From Girardinichthys multiradiatus (Eukaryota > Chordata > Actinopteri > Cyprinodontiformes > Goodeidae): a stretch of DNA of 64,000 nt. Within the stretch, counting starts at the first letter, position 1. Each line of letters begins with the position of its first letter. This document shows, one piece after another, positions 30,101-41,862 of this stretch. The position numbers and the translations under genes are program-made. The notes under the pieces are model-generated. The model made no database searches. It was not told the DNA's origin and saw only the letters and a list, made by a program, of their open reading frames with translations. Location: contig NC_061801.1 of assembly GCF_021462225.1 (NCBI RefSeq), positions 7,312,125 through 7,376,124 of the forward strand, read 5' to 3'.

Positions 30101-32337
30101 TCTTTGAATTTGAATTGAATTGAATTAAAATACTTCTTTGCATTTAACCTGAAATTCTGCAATGCAGCTGCGATCAAATTGAGAAACAAAAAGAGAATTA
30201 TAACAATAACTCTCAGGATTGTAGTTATTATTATAGAGTTACAGTACAAAGAATTAGCAAAAGGTTTCAGCATCAGTAAATTTGGATTCATATAAGAGAA
30301 AACTGTTGCTGTGCTTCTAAATAGTTTGTGCACTCATCTTAAAAAGGATCCTGAAGATTGTCATAACAAAATTGATCAATTATATCATTAAAAGATATGG
30401 CTGAGAAAACATATTCTGAAAAGAGATTGTTAAAAATTTCTTTTAATTCTTGAAGCTTCAAATTTGGCCATTTGTTTGTCTTTGATGTTTTGTTTGTTTT
30501 GTTGGAATGAATGTTTGTTTATATGTTGCATGAAACAATAATCCATGTTTAGAATAATGTTTCTAAATCCCAGATTGATTAAAACTTTGAGTTTTCAGGA
30601 GAGTTAAGAAGCAGCTTGTTTCTGAGGCTGCCAATCAGAGGTTAGTTCTGCCTGACTCCGCCCACCTACCAGGTTGGTTCATGCCTTTGCTGTCATGGTA
30701 ACGCTCAGCACCTCCCTTCCTGAGTTTTAACACTGTTTAAGAGACAATAGAATCAAAATGCTTGTAGTGATTGTTGTCTTAATAACATGTTTTTTTGGAT
30801 GTAGGATAACTTTTAGATTTATGTGTTTTATTATTAAAAGGTTAATGAAATAGTTTAAACTAGTTTGAAGAATTAGTTTTGCATACAGAATCATTGGTGA
30901 TTTATTAGATTGAAAGTTTTCCCTCGTGCCATTAAGCTAACTGACAGTTCAAGATATGCCAAAAGTAAGGAATATATTTCTGATAAAGAATCAGAGTTAT
31001 GATTTCATACTTGGTTGGAATTATTTATTAGATTTGAATTTGTAGGGTTTATGCATCTGAATTACATTAGATGTCCATTAATCTAATACTCATCTTTATA
31101 CAAGACAAATCAGGATGATATGTGACTAATTTCTAAGTGAGACATTGATGAACTGAATAATTCAAGTTTGTGTTTTGTTGTTAATGGAACTGAATTGCAG
31201 TTAAAAACATCTGGATTTTCTTTATGCTGCTTTTGTTAAATTCATAGTGACACATAGTTATGTCAGAATTCATTTCTTTGGTTCTATGTAATGTGATCTT
31301 GGTTACTAGAACTTTCTTGTTTAAACCTTTTGCTGGGTTGTCGCATGGGTTGGACCCTGCGCCAAAAGGGGGGAATGTCAGAATAAAGTAACATGGAGAT
31401 ATTTCCAAGATACATTTTTTTCCACATCTTTGTGTGAAGGTAGGATGTTGTTTACTGTCAAAACCTGTCCACTGTGTTTTCTCAAGTTTCACAGACGGTG
31501 ACGGCTGCATTACCAGAAACAGCTACTTCCACCCTCCAGTCCTTTATTCTTGGCGACTGGATTCTGCTCAGAGAATTTAGAAGAAGACACAGAAAGTCCA
31601 GGGCTGGAATGGCCCATATCAGATCCTACTAGACACCCAGGAAAGCTGCAGGAAAGCTCCAGCTCCTCCAGCTTCATCTGGTTTCCAGGACAAGTCATCT
31701 TCCAACTGGATCATCCACGGCTTGAAAGGTTTGAGGACAGCGGACCACAAGACAAAGAACTGTAAGCTCATCACTGGTGAGTGATTGAAGAGGTGGTTGA
31801 AGAACACTGTTCTTACAAGGGCACAATAATCTCTTGGGCAGTGCAACGTTATTTCAGAATCTACTTAAGGCCATCGCATTGCTTGAAAGTTAAAAATCAT
31901 AAGGTCATTTGCCTCACTGCACACACACCACAGTGAGAGACACATAGAAAACATACAAGGAAGACCTCTACACATTGCACATAACCTTTCTCTGGATGAT
32001 GGACTGGCGACATCTGCAACAGAGAGACAGTCAAACATGCGCCATGATGCTTATTTTCCTTAATTTCTTAATATTTGGTGGCTATTAGGCTCCTTTGCCT
32101 GGACGGCAAGGGTCAGCCAAATTCTTTTCTCCCACTTTGACAGCGAAACTGACTCTGAGGAGGAAATCTTGGATGCTTTTATCTAACTTTCATGTTTATT
32201 GCTTGATATCTATCATTATGGCACAAATTTGAAATGTGTTAATTTCCGCCGTTGTTATAATTTGTTTTCTTTGAGGAAAAAACTGTTTGCTTTCAGTATC
32301 AGAAGGAAGGAGTTGTAATGGAAATTATTTTATTAAG
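27190..32337 (+). other. Non-coding interior of the LTR element
   Basis: No coding similarity was recognised. A short (CTGA)n run lies at 27577-27592. A purine tract CAAAAGGGGGGAATG at 31361-31375 resembles a second polypurine tract. A hAT-like end (CAGTAGTACTCAACTTGTGG) lies near 29400. Confidence 0.5.
30068..30127 (+). repeat. Short LINE-type 3' tail with (GAATT)n
   Basis: TTTCCCCTCGGGGATCAATA, then AAGTATCTTTGAATTTGAATTGAATT: the usual 3' terminus of severely 5'-truncated fish LINE copies. Only the tail is present. Confidence 0.5.
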
Positions 32338-32349
32338 TGTTCCAAAGTG

Positions 32350-32709
32350 GGGCTGCACGGTGGCGCAGTTGGTAGCACTGTTGCCTTGCAGCAAGAAGGT
32401 CCTGGGTTCAATTCCTGGCCTGGGGTCTTTCTGCATGGAGTTTGCATGTTCTCCCCGTGCATGCATGGGTTCTCGCCGGGTACTCCGGCTTCCTCCCACA
32501 GTCCAAAGACATGCCTGTTAGGTTAATTGGTCACTCTAAATTGACCTTAGGTGTATGAATGAGTGTGTGCATGGTTGTTTGTGTGTTGCCCTGCGATGGA
32601 CTGGCAATCTGTCCAGGGTGTACCCTGCCTCTTGCCCATAGACTGCTGGAGATAGGCACCAGCTCCCCCGCGACCCACTATGGAATAAGCGGTATAGAAA
32701 ATGACTGAC
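32350..32709 (+). mobile_element. tRNA-derived SINE, copy 2, inside the LTR element
   Basis: The tRNA-like head has an A box TGGCGCAGTTGG (32361-32372) and a B box GGTTCAATTCC (32405-32415). A body shared with copies 1 and 3 and an AATGACTGAC tail follow. A perfect 12-bp target duplication TGTTCCAAAGTG (32338-32349 and 32710-32721) shows a recent insertion after the LTR element arose. Confidence 0.92.
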
Positions 32710-33336
32710 TGTTCCAAAGTGTATGACCTTTGGGTTACCTCACTCCTCTGAACATCTTTTAGTGGAGGAAGCTGTAAAAGCCATTATCAGAAGTTTAATG
32801 GTTAAGGCCATTTGTTAGGGTGATGCCTTTGGAAGAGCAGATGTTGTTCCTAGGTAACCTTCTCACCTCTGAACCTGAGAACGGTCTACGGTCATAAAGC
32901 ACAAACTCTTTTAAGTGGTGATAACACCCATATACTCTTTAAATACTGTGTGTAAATGTTGACACCACACTAAACCCAAAAGCAGATGATTATGATGACA
33001 TGTTGTAAATGAATATATCTTCTATGCCTGAGTGTATTCATAATTGTACTTCATAAAATGACCTTATAGCAGAAAATTGAAAGAAGTTGCTGTTTAAGTG
33101 AAGTGAGAAAAAGTGCAATGATGATATGAACAAGGCTTGTTTTAATTCTTTTATTTTTTATTCTTACATTTTGTTTCTTTGCTTTATTATTGTTTTACTC
33201 TGCCATGATTGGTGGTCGCCTGGTGGAGGGACCGTGTAAGTGTTTCCCACAAAATAATCTGTTTTCCGTCCTGTGGGTTTGTGCTTACACAGAGTGTTTC
33301 ATTTTACATGTATTTACTCATGACTTATTCATGATA

Positions 33337-33350
33337 AAACAGGGGGGAAC
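33337..33350 (+). promoter_or_regulatory. Polypurine tract of the LTR element
   Basis: AAACAGGGGGGAAC lies directly before the 3' LTR, the place where plus-strand priming occurs in LTR elements. Confidence 0.75.
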
Positions 33351-33734
33351 TGTTAGGGTTTTTATGACTTTTCTTATTGTTTATCACTTGTGTCTGCTCT
33401 AAGTGCTTTCTTCCCCCACATGTCATAGACAAAGATATAAGAGAGAAGGGTGAGTTATGCTATTATCAGCAACATCTAGGGACTGGCACCAATCCTCACT
33501 CCTTTCTCTTTAAATCAAGACACATGAACCCTAACCTTTCTGACCCCACACACACACCCACACACACACACACACCCCCACTCTGAATGATGTTTGAACT
33601 GTGTGTGACCAAGCATGTATAAATAAAGAGAGAGAGGGCTAATACTTCGTAGTCTGTAGTGTACAGCTACCCTTGCAAGTAAAACTGACTCGGTGTCTTT
33701 CCTTACCTCTGAGTTGATTAAATAATACCTATCA
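33351..33734 (+). repeat. 3' LTR
   Basis: Near-identical to 26285-26666. It carries the same TATA-like and AATAAA signals and is followed by the GAAAT target duplication. Confidence 0.93.
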
Positions 33735-33864
33735 GAAATAAATAAATGACACAATAGAATAACTAATGGGCCAAAAAGTAGTTAGAAATATAAATTAGTT
33801 TGCCATTAAATGCAAAAACATAATAAAAAGAGGAGATTTATTAAATTATTGATCAATTAATCGG

Positions 33865-33904
<40 letters not shown>

Positions 33905-34050
33905 TAATCTACTATTTTTATTTAAACCACAAATTTTCAAATCATATTTTTTTTCTTGAACTCTATATTTTTCCTTTGTTTATTTAAGACAAGTGGATTT
34001 CTTGCTGTTTTATTTTCCCAACCCCTTTCATTTCTTTCACATTTATTACC
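33735..34050 (+). repeat. Left inverted arm of the near-palindromic element (distal part)
   Basis: It pairs with 37020-37335 in reverse orientation. Shared words include GGGCCAAAAAGTAG, AGAAATATAAATTAG and ACAAGTGGATTTCTTGCT. A (TA)n run sits at 33869-33896. Confidence 0.85.
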
Positions 34051-34629
34051 ACTCTGATATATTTAAAACATTTTCTTCCTTAAAAATATATTATTTTACT
34101 ATCCCTTTATTACTTAAGCACTGATATATTTTCCCCGCTAATATACCCATTGTATTTTTTACCCAACCGATTTCCCTGAGCCCATTTATTTCCATCTTTC
34201 TTTTTTACATTACTTGGTCGCTGTATTGTCTTTTCCTCCTCAACATGAGGAAGAAATGTAAATACGAACGGGGCGGAACAGAGACAGAGGGGTTGGTCTT
34301 TGGACCAGCATCACCGCCTCAGCTTCTCTCCTATTATCTGAGGTCCAGCCTCTAGGAAGTAGCTGCCGAGCCTCTGAAAAGGAGCTAGCAGAAACGGCTA
34401 ACTTCTGTCATGTTGCTAAAGAAGTCAGGAGCATTGTGGATTTGGTGGTAGATAGCGCTGTTAGTCGGGATAGGTTATTGTATCCTGTTGACTCTATGGG
34501 AAGAAACTGGTGCCATCAGAAAATGAATTTGAAGTGCTCAGACTGAATCTGTATTTGTGTAATTTGAAATTAAATGCATTGGTTTGAAAATGAATTTCAC
34601 TAAACTGAAACTGAATATAATGGTTTTGA

Positions 34630-35200
34630 TTTGGGGTTGTTTGGTTTCTGCTTTTTTCTTATATGTTTCTCACAGTTTTTGAATCATGCTTCTGTTTATT
34701 ATTTTCCTGGTCATGCTTTAGTTTGGTCTTCTAGTTCATGTTTTGTCAAGTTTGGTTTTTGGATCTGGTTATGCTTTAGTTTCATGTTTTTCTAGTTTCT
34801 GTTAATTTGTATTCAAGAGTCTCTGTTTTACTCCAGCCACGTTTTGTTCTGTCTGTCAATTAATTTTATTCGGTTCACCTGCTCCAAGCTAATCTGTCTC
34901 CTTGCTCCACCTGGTTCATGCTCCATAAATACACACCTGTCAGTTACACATCGCGGAAACATTTTCAAATCATGCTCTAGTCTTGTTTTCTGGATCATGC
35001 TCATGTCCTGTTGTTCACGCCAAGTCTGTCTTGCCAACCTGCCCATATTTGTTTTTGCCTGTCTTGCCTGTCTGCTTATTGTTTTGGTTCCTGCCTTCTC
35101 CTGTGAGTGAGTTTTTTGTTATTAAATATTATTTCACTTACCGTCATGCTGCCTGCTCTTCTGCATTCCGGGGTCCTTCACTACATAAGTCCTAACCGGT
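34630..35200 (+). mobile_element. Probable retroelement/solo-LTR fragment within the left arm
   Basis: This segment breaks the match between the two arms of the palindromic element. It is T-rich with repeated CATGCT/TTGGTT words and ends in GTTATTAAATATTATTTCAC, then CTGCTCTTCTGCATTCCGGG and GTCCTTCACTAC. That end is typical of 3' ends of fish LTR-type retroelements. Neither the start nor a target duplication could be set. Confidence 0.35.
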
Positions 35201-35375
35201 TTAAAACTGAATTTGTTTGCTTTGAAAATTGCTTTGCTTTGTATTGAAAATTCAGTTTGATTACTTTCACTTTCAGGTCTGAAATTAAATTTCAGTTCCA
35301 AAATTTTGTTTTTGTGTCACACATCTGGGTTTTTGAAGCCAGAGATTAATCAAACACAGATTTAATGATTCACAT

Positions 35376-36269
35376 ATGTCATTCACTATTGCTGTGTCCA
35401 AATTCAGGACTGCATCTTTTGAAGGACGCATTTGTAGGCCGATAACGTCCTGGATGAGGCAACCAATGCTGTCCAATCTCCAAGGTTCCAACAAATGCGT
35501 CCTTCTTTTGCCTAGATTTGAAGGATGGTCCGTTGTATCCTCCGTGTCCCACCCTATCCCATGATTCATTGCGGGTCGAAGCACATTGTTCAAACGGAAG
35601 TAGCAAAGGCTGGAGGAGAGAGAAAAGTTGTGAAAAAAATTATATTACACATTCTGTGAAACAAAATTAACTTTAACAATGTTTTTAGATGAGAATGTAG
35701 TTGTGTAAACCTAAAATATCTGATCAGTTTGTCAAGATATCGCTTAATTGCACAAATGCGCCGATGTGTTCGTCCACTGCCCCAGCAGCCGCTCTCCTCG
35801 CCAGCTGTCCGGGTGGTTGAGGTGCGCTAAACCCAGAGAGAACAGCCAACTCCCAGCTCATTGTTTTCAAAATCCCGCTGGGTTTCCCCAATGGGTGGAA
35901 GTTAGACAGATATAATTCAGTTAGATGAAATCTAATATTAATGTTTGGTTTATTTATAATATAATTATAAAAAAAATTATTATTATGCTCTTCAAATAAA
36001 CTGATTACAAATTTGTGCCTAAAGTTAATATGTTAGTGTTTAAGTTGTTGAAAGCTTTACAAATAAATTAAACAAATAGTATTTGTCATCAATGTATTTT
36101 ATCTAGTGATAGATTTACAGGTAGAATATGTGTTACTGTTTGACCACCATTTGTTTACATGACGCTTCTTATAGATGCTCATTTGATTTGGTGATAGACA
36201 TCCGCCAAGCTCATGTATGCTGCACTGCTCCAGCTCAACATGCCGTAAAGGAAGTTTAACCAAATGTGA
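35376..36269. other. Central spacer of the near-palindromic element
   Basis: The sequence is not shared between the arms. A minus-strand frame of about 100 codons (35593-35285) has no recognisable motif. AAATGCGTCC occurs twice in inverted form near 35428 and 35498. Confidence 0.4.
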
Positions 36270-37019
36270 AACGTAAATCGATGAATCTGGGTTTGATTAA
36301 TCTGTGGCTATCCTCAAGGACCCGGATGTGTGACACAAAAAAATTAATTTTGGAACTGAAATTGAATTACAGACTTGAAAGTGAAAGTAGTCAAACTGAA
36401 TTTTTATTACAACGAAATACATTTTAAAAGCAAATGAATTCAGTTTCAACCCATAAAATTCAGTTTCAGTTTAGTAAAATTCCTTTTCAAACCAATGAAT
36501 TTAATTTAAAATTACACAAATATAAATTCAGTCAGAGCAATTCAAATTCATTTTCTGATGGCACAAGTTTCTTCCCATATGACTAACTGAGAGAATACTT
36601 CAGTTTGCCGAAGTAGTAAATGGAAGTCACGTTTCCGGACGCGCTTTCAAAAGCCATCACTCAATGACGGACTTTTCACAAACTAGGGGAAACTACAAGA
36701 ACTTCAACGTTAAAATAGCATCTTTAAACATTTGCAATGATACTTTCTGAATAACATTAAGATATACATTTTTCAACAATAAATCCTCAGTAAATATGGA
36801 CAATATTATTTAACATATTAACCTTTTTAAAGTAAACTGTCATTCAAGGATAATTTCTGTCCTGATCAAGAGTTCAGTTTCTATAAATGTCACTATGTTT
36901 TATTTATGTTTCATGTGGCATTTCTAAATTAAAGCTGTTTCTTTATAAAAATTATTCTGTTTATTTATAAAATTATTCAAAGATTACAGCCTTGGACCCC
37001 TGGGAAAGTAAAGGCCAAA

Positions 37020-37164
37020 GGTAATAAATTCGAAAGAAACAAAAGGGGTAGGAAAAATAAAATAGCAAGAAATCCACTTGTATTAAATAAACCAAGGAAA
37101 AATATAGAGTTCAAGAAAAAAAAAATGATTTGAAAATGTAAATAAAAGTAGTTGATTAAAATAG

Positions 37165-37212
<48 letters not shown>

Positions 37213-37375
37213 TTAATTAATCGATAATTTAATACATCTCTTCTTTTTATTATTTTGTTGCATGTAATGGCGCACTAATTTATATTTCTAGCTACTTTTT
37301 GGCCCAGTAATTATTTTATTGATTCCTTTATTTATTTCTGTATTTATTCTTAACTATGGCAGAATCGGTCCTCCA
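37020..37375 (-). repeat. Right inverted arm of the near-palindromic element
   Basis: Reverse complement of 26243-26284 plus 33740-34050, with scattered substitutions. A longer (TA)n run lies at 37167-37208 at the same relative position as in the left arm. Confidence 0.85.
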
Positions 37376-37670
37376 TAATTCTCAGCACAGTGGACAACAA
37401 TTTTACATTGCATCAAATTTCTGTTGATTGGAGTTCTGATTTGAAGGATTAGAACCCTTAGGAAACCCTTGATTAAACATATAACCTAAGTTTGTTGGTT
37501 TCTGCCAACCAGCTCACACCAGGATTATAACAAGTCAGGGTAGTCAGCAGACTTATGGCAGCTGAAACACATTGCTGGCCCCAAGAGGTTAGTTTTAGGA
37601 ACTGAATAAAGTTCTCCTGTTCAATTTGCAAATAATGGGTTGATCAAATTTACCCACCACTTCATAAATA

Positions 37671-38651
37671 CACTCACCGGCCACCTTATTAGGTACACCT
37701 TGCTAGTACCGGGTTGGACCCCCTTTTGCCTTCAGAACTGCCTTAATCATTCGTGGCATAGATTCAACAAGATAATGGAAACATTACTCAGACAAGTTGG
37801 TCCATATTGACATGATAGCATCACACAGATGCTGCAGATTTGTCAGCTGCACATCCATCAGAAGATGGGTACACTGTGGTCATAAAGGGATGGAGATGGT
37901 CAGCAACAATACTCAGGTAGGTTGTGGCGTTGACATGATGCTCAATTGGTACTAAGGGGCCCAAAGTGTGCCAAGAAAATATTCCCCACACCATTACATC
38001 ACCACCAGCCTGAACCGTTGATACAAGGCACGATGGATCCATGCTTTCACATCCGAATATCGCAGCAGAAATCGAGACTCATCAGACCAGGCAACATTTA
38101 TCTAATCTTCTATTGTCCAATTTTGGTGAGTCAGTGCGAATTGTAGCCTCAGTTTCCTGTTTTTAGCTGACAGGAGTGGCACCCGGTGTGGTCTTCAGCT
38201 GCTGTAGACCATCCGCCTCAAGCTTCGACGTGTTGTGCATGTTATGCGAGTGGTTATTTGAGTTACTGTTGCCTTTCTATCAGCTCAAACCAGTCTGACC
38301 TCTGGCAACAACAAGGCATTTGCGCCCACAGAACTGCCGCTCACTGAATATTTTCTCTTTTTCGGATCATTCTCTGTAAACCCTAGAGATGGTAGTGTGT
38401 GTAAATCCCAGTAGATCAGCAGTTTCTGAAATACTCAGACCAGCCCGTCTGGCACCAACAACCATGCCACGTTCAAAGTCACTTAAATCACCTTTCTTCC
38501 CCATTGTGATGCTCGGTTTGAACTGCAACAGATCGTCTTGACCATGTTTACATGCTTAAATGCATTGAGTTGCTGCTATGTGATTGGCTGATTAGAAATT
38601 TGCGTTAAGAAGCAGTTGGACAGGTGTACCTAATAAAATGGCTGGTGTGTG
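37671..38651 (-). mobile_element. Tc1/mariner-type transposon D, degenerate
   Basis: The left end CACTCACCGGCCACCTTATT and the reverse-complemented right end CACACACCAGCCATTTTATT both continue AGGTACACCT. TA flanks are at 37669-37670 and 38652-38653. The minus strand keeps transposase pieces (GGDVMVWGIFSWHTLGPLVP at about 38004-37945; helix-turn-helix remnants near 38440-38500) but with deletions and stops. At 981 bp it is shorter than a full element. Confidence 0.88.
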
Positions 38652-38984
38652 TATATCTGCATTTGGCCAATCCCAATTCCTACCACTGAGCTTGGGTGAT
38701 AGCTGGAAGGCTCTCAAATCAAATTCTGTTAAGGGGTCCACATGGTCTTGGACCGACTCTATTAATAAATACAATATGTGTTTTAAGGCTGATGCAACAA
38801 ATAAGTTGATACACACAAACTAGTTTATTTGGGGATTGGGACTTTAGGTCAATCGTTCTAAATGGTGAACTATGACCATAAATAAATTCAGTTTAAGAAT
38901 GTGTGAACTGAACTTAATACTAGTTGTTGAAAAATTTGAAATTGCACGTCAGTACCTGGATCCTACCCCAGCAAGTAGTCCAGG

Positions 38985-39320
38985 GAGAGGTAGGGTTACC
39001 CTAAATAAAATCCAGTGCAACCACTTGTCTTTAGAGGTTACCTAATGAGTAAACAGAGTCCACCTGTGTGAAGTTTAACCTTAGCATAAAGGCAACAGTT
39101 CTGTCAAGGCCCATTTGCAGTTTGCTACAAGCCATGTGGGAGACACGGGAAATGTGGAAGAAGGTGATCTGGCCAAATAAGAGAGAATCAAGAACACACC
39201 ATTCCTACCGTGAAACATGATGGTGGTGGTGTCATACTGTAGGAATGCTTTTCTTCAACAGACACAGGAAAGCTGTTCAGAGTTGATGGGAAGATGGTTA
39301 AATATAAATACAGAACAGAA
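38985..39320 (+). mobile_element. Internally deleted Tc1 fragment
   Basis: The plus strand resembles the leader of a Tc1 family (AGAGTCCACCTGTGTGAAG). It then jumps to the transposase middle (GCAGTTTGCTACAAGCCATG; TACCGTGAAACATGATGGTG; AGAGTTGATGGGAAGATGG). Both ends are lost and frames are broken. It is related to the fragment at 42231. Confidence 0.65.
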
Positions 39321-40253
39321 AATGCAGGTCTTGCTCTTTCTGATATGGGTGTTGGCTTGTCATTATTGTAAAATCCAGTGTGATATAATTACAATGGGTA
39401 AAAACCAATGATTCCACACAAGCTGGAAGAAACCACGGTGAGGTGAGAGCACAATCATATTCAGGCTCTCACAAGGTATCACACTGCACAAACAGGTGAC
39501 AGGTGAATCATTAACTTGGCATCTTATCTAATTTATAAATGATCAGTAGAAAATATGATAACACAAACCTGGAAAATAAAACAATAGACTATTCAGGGGC
39601 CACCCTTCTTGATTTATTATATCCTTCAGTTTTCCTCATTGCAATCATTCGCTGTAGTACTATCATTTGTTTCAAAGTTGGTGAGTTCATTTTTGCTTTT
39701 GTTTGCAATGATATTACCATTGTAGAATGAATTTTGTATATGTAGTAAAGTTATTTAAAATATTCTATGCATTTGAAATAATGATTTAAAAAAAAAGGTT
39801 TTTACATACTCCTCATAAACTCTGAATGTGAGTCTTTCTCATGTCCAAGATTCATGAGAGGGAAAAATAAATAAATAAGATTTTCATGTCACATAACTTG
39901 TGAGTGGAGGATTTTTCAAATTCCTTGTTAGGTTAGTGAGCTTTTAGTTTAGGATCACTGATGTTTTGCAGCCTCATGTAGTTTAGTTGATTGAAAGAAA
40001 ATTTCCCCACAAAATTTAGTAGTAACTGGTTTTAATTCAACATTTTAAATAACTATCTATTGATCAGAGCACTTTGGCCAAGTTGTTTCTTTGTTTTCAT
40101 GCACTTTATGATACCTTTCACAAAAAGTGAAAATAAGCACACAATTTGAACTTGTCTCTCAGTCACATGATGCCAGGGTTTTCTGGTATTTATTGCAATC
40201 ATGATAAACATGTCAAGACACAATACCAAAATGCATCACAGTGTTTTAGGCTA

Positions 40254-41862
40254 GACAGTGCCTTGCAAACGTATTCACCCCTTTGTCGGTTTTCATGTTG
40301 TGTTGCCTTACAACCTGGAACTAAAATGGGTTGTTTGACATTTCATTTAGAAAACATGCCTACAACTTTGAAGATGTTTTTTTTTTTTTTTGTGAAGCAA
40401 ACAACAAATAAGACAAAGTAACAGAAAACTTCAGCATGCATAACTAACTAACCATCCCTAAGTTAGTTAGTTTGCTGCAAAAGGTGATTTCTAATGTCAG
40501 TAGCCACCTTTTGTAGCAATTAAAGCTGCAAGTTGCTTTAGATAAGTCTCTATGAGCTTGTCACATGTTGACACTGGGATTTTTGCCCATTCCTCAATGC
40601 AAAACTGCCCCAGCTCCTTAATGTTGGATTGTTTTTGCTTGTGAATATCGATTTTCAAGTCTAATCCCAGATTCTCAACTGAATTGAGGTCTGGGCTTTT
40701 CAACACATTTAAATGTTTTCCCTTGCTAAAGCAACACCACTTGAGTATTGCTTTAGCAGTATGCTTCAGGTCATTGTCCTGCTGAAAGGTGAACCTCCTT
40801 TCTAGTCTCAAATCACAGGCTGACTGATACAAGTTTTTCTCAAGAACGTCCCTGTGTTTAGTACCTCCCATCTTTCCCTTGACTTGAACCAGTTTCCTAG
40901 TCCCTGCTCCTGAAAAACATACCCAAAGCATGATTCTGCCACCACCATGTTACACTATGGGAATGGTGTTCTCGGGGTGATTGGAGGTGTTGGGTTTGTG
41001 GCAGACATAATGTTCTCCTTAGTGGCGGAAAGGTTAAATTTTAGTCTCACCTGACCAGAGCACCTTCCTTTGTACATTTGGGGAGTTGCCCACATGCCTT
41101 TCGGCAAACTCAAACTGTGCCTTCTTATTTCTACCACCAGGTAATGGCTTTTTTCTGACCACTCTTTCATAAAGCCCAGCTCTATGGAGTGTATGGCTTA
41201 TTGAGGTCCTATGGACAGATACTCCAATCTCTGCTGCGTAACTCTTCAACTCCTTCAGGGTTACCTTTGGTCTTTGTGCTGCCTCTCTGATCAATGCCAT
41301 CCTTGCCTGGTCTATATAAGTTCTGGCTGGGGGCCCTTTCTTGGCAGGTTTGTTGTATTACCATGTGCTTTCTATTTCACGATGATGTATTTGATGGTGC
41401 TCCAGGGAACCATCAAAGATTTGGATATTTTTTATAACTTCACCCTGACTTGTACTTCTCAACAACTTTGTCCCTGACTTGTTTGGAGAGCTCCTTGGTC
41501 TTCATGGTGTGATGCCTCTTGATTATTGGTGTTGCTGTCTCTAAGGCTTTTCAGAAAAGGTGTATATATACTGAAGAATCATGTGACGCTTAGATTTCAC
41601 AAAAGTGGACTTCAATTCACTAATTATGTGACTTTTGAAGAAAATTGGTTGAGGCAGAGCCTTTTAGGGACTTCATAGCAAATGTGGTGGACATAACAAT
41701 TTTCTTTTTTTTGTTTAATATATTTTTTTCTCATTTCACATTACCAAGGTATACTTTTTTGTGCACATAATATAAGATTAAAAAAACATTTAAAATACAG
41801 GTTGGAATATAACAAAATGGGTAAAAAGCCAAGGGGGGTGAATACCTTTGCAAGGCATTCCA
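40254..41862 (-). mobile_element. Tc1-family transposon E, inactive
   Basis: The left end GACAGTGCCTTGCAAACGTA and the reverse-complemented right end TGGAATGCCTTGCAAAGGTA both continue TTCACCCC. TA lies at 40252-40253 and 41863-41864. The minus-strand transposase is split: 41300-41034 (MALIREAAQRPKVTLKELKS...) and 40931-40497 (MLWVCFSGAG..., FQQDNDLKHTA, SPDLNSVENLGLDLK, IATKGGY). Asp and Glu of the second and third catalytic positions remain; the first aspartate region is broken (WSGETK, Gly in place of Asp). Confidence 0.9.

Larger units (their letters stand above)
26285..33734 (+). mobile_element. Complete LTR retroelement without coding capacity (LARD-like)
   Basis: Two LTRs of 382 and 384 bp (26285-26666 and 33351-33734) start TGTTAGGG and end CTATCA. 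They differ by about seven substitutions and one CA-repeat unit. The flanking 5-bp GAAAT is identical on both sides (26280-26284; 33735-33739). A primer-binding-site candidate follows the left LTR and a polypurine tract precedes the right one. The 6.7-kb interior contains no frame resembling gag, protease, polymerase or envelope; the longest frames are about 100-130 codons and unrecognised. It must have been mobilised by enzymes supplied in trans. Orientation follows from PBS and PPT. Confidence 0.9.
26243..37375. mobile_element. TA-flanked near-palindromic DNA element, interrupted by an LTR element
   Basis: The left end TGGAAGACCGATCCTGCCAT and the reverse complement of the right end TGGAGGACCGATTCTGCCAT are flanked by TA (26241-26242; 37376-37377). 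The inverted arms continue across the LTR insertion: 26243-26284 plus 33735-34050 matches 37020-37375. Inner blocks also pair (about 34500-34620 with 36440-36585, and 35197-35375 with 36270-36430). Without the LTR element the unit is about 3.7 kb. No transposase was recognised; superfamily unknown (TA target). Confidence 0.75.

Noticed and set aside
33377..33586. Near-identical small frames in both LTRs (also 26311-26529)
   Set aside because: They are readings of the LTR and its CA repeat; identity reflects LTR duplication, not coding constraint.
35285..35593. Minus-strand frame in the centre of the palindromic element
   Set aside because: No transposase or nuclease motif could be seen; part of it overlaps the inverted arm.
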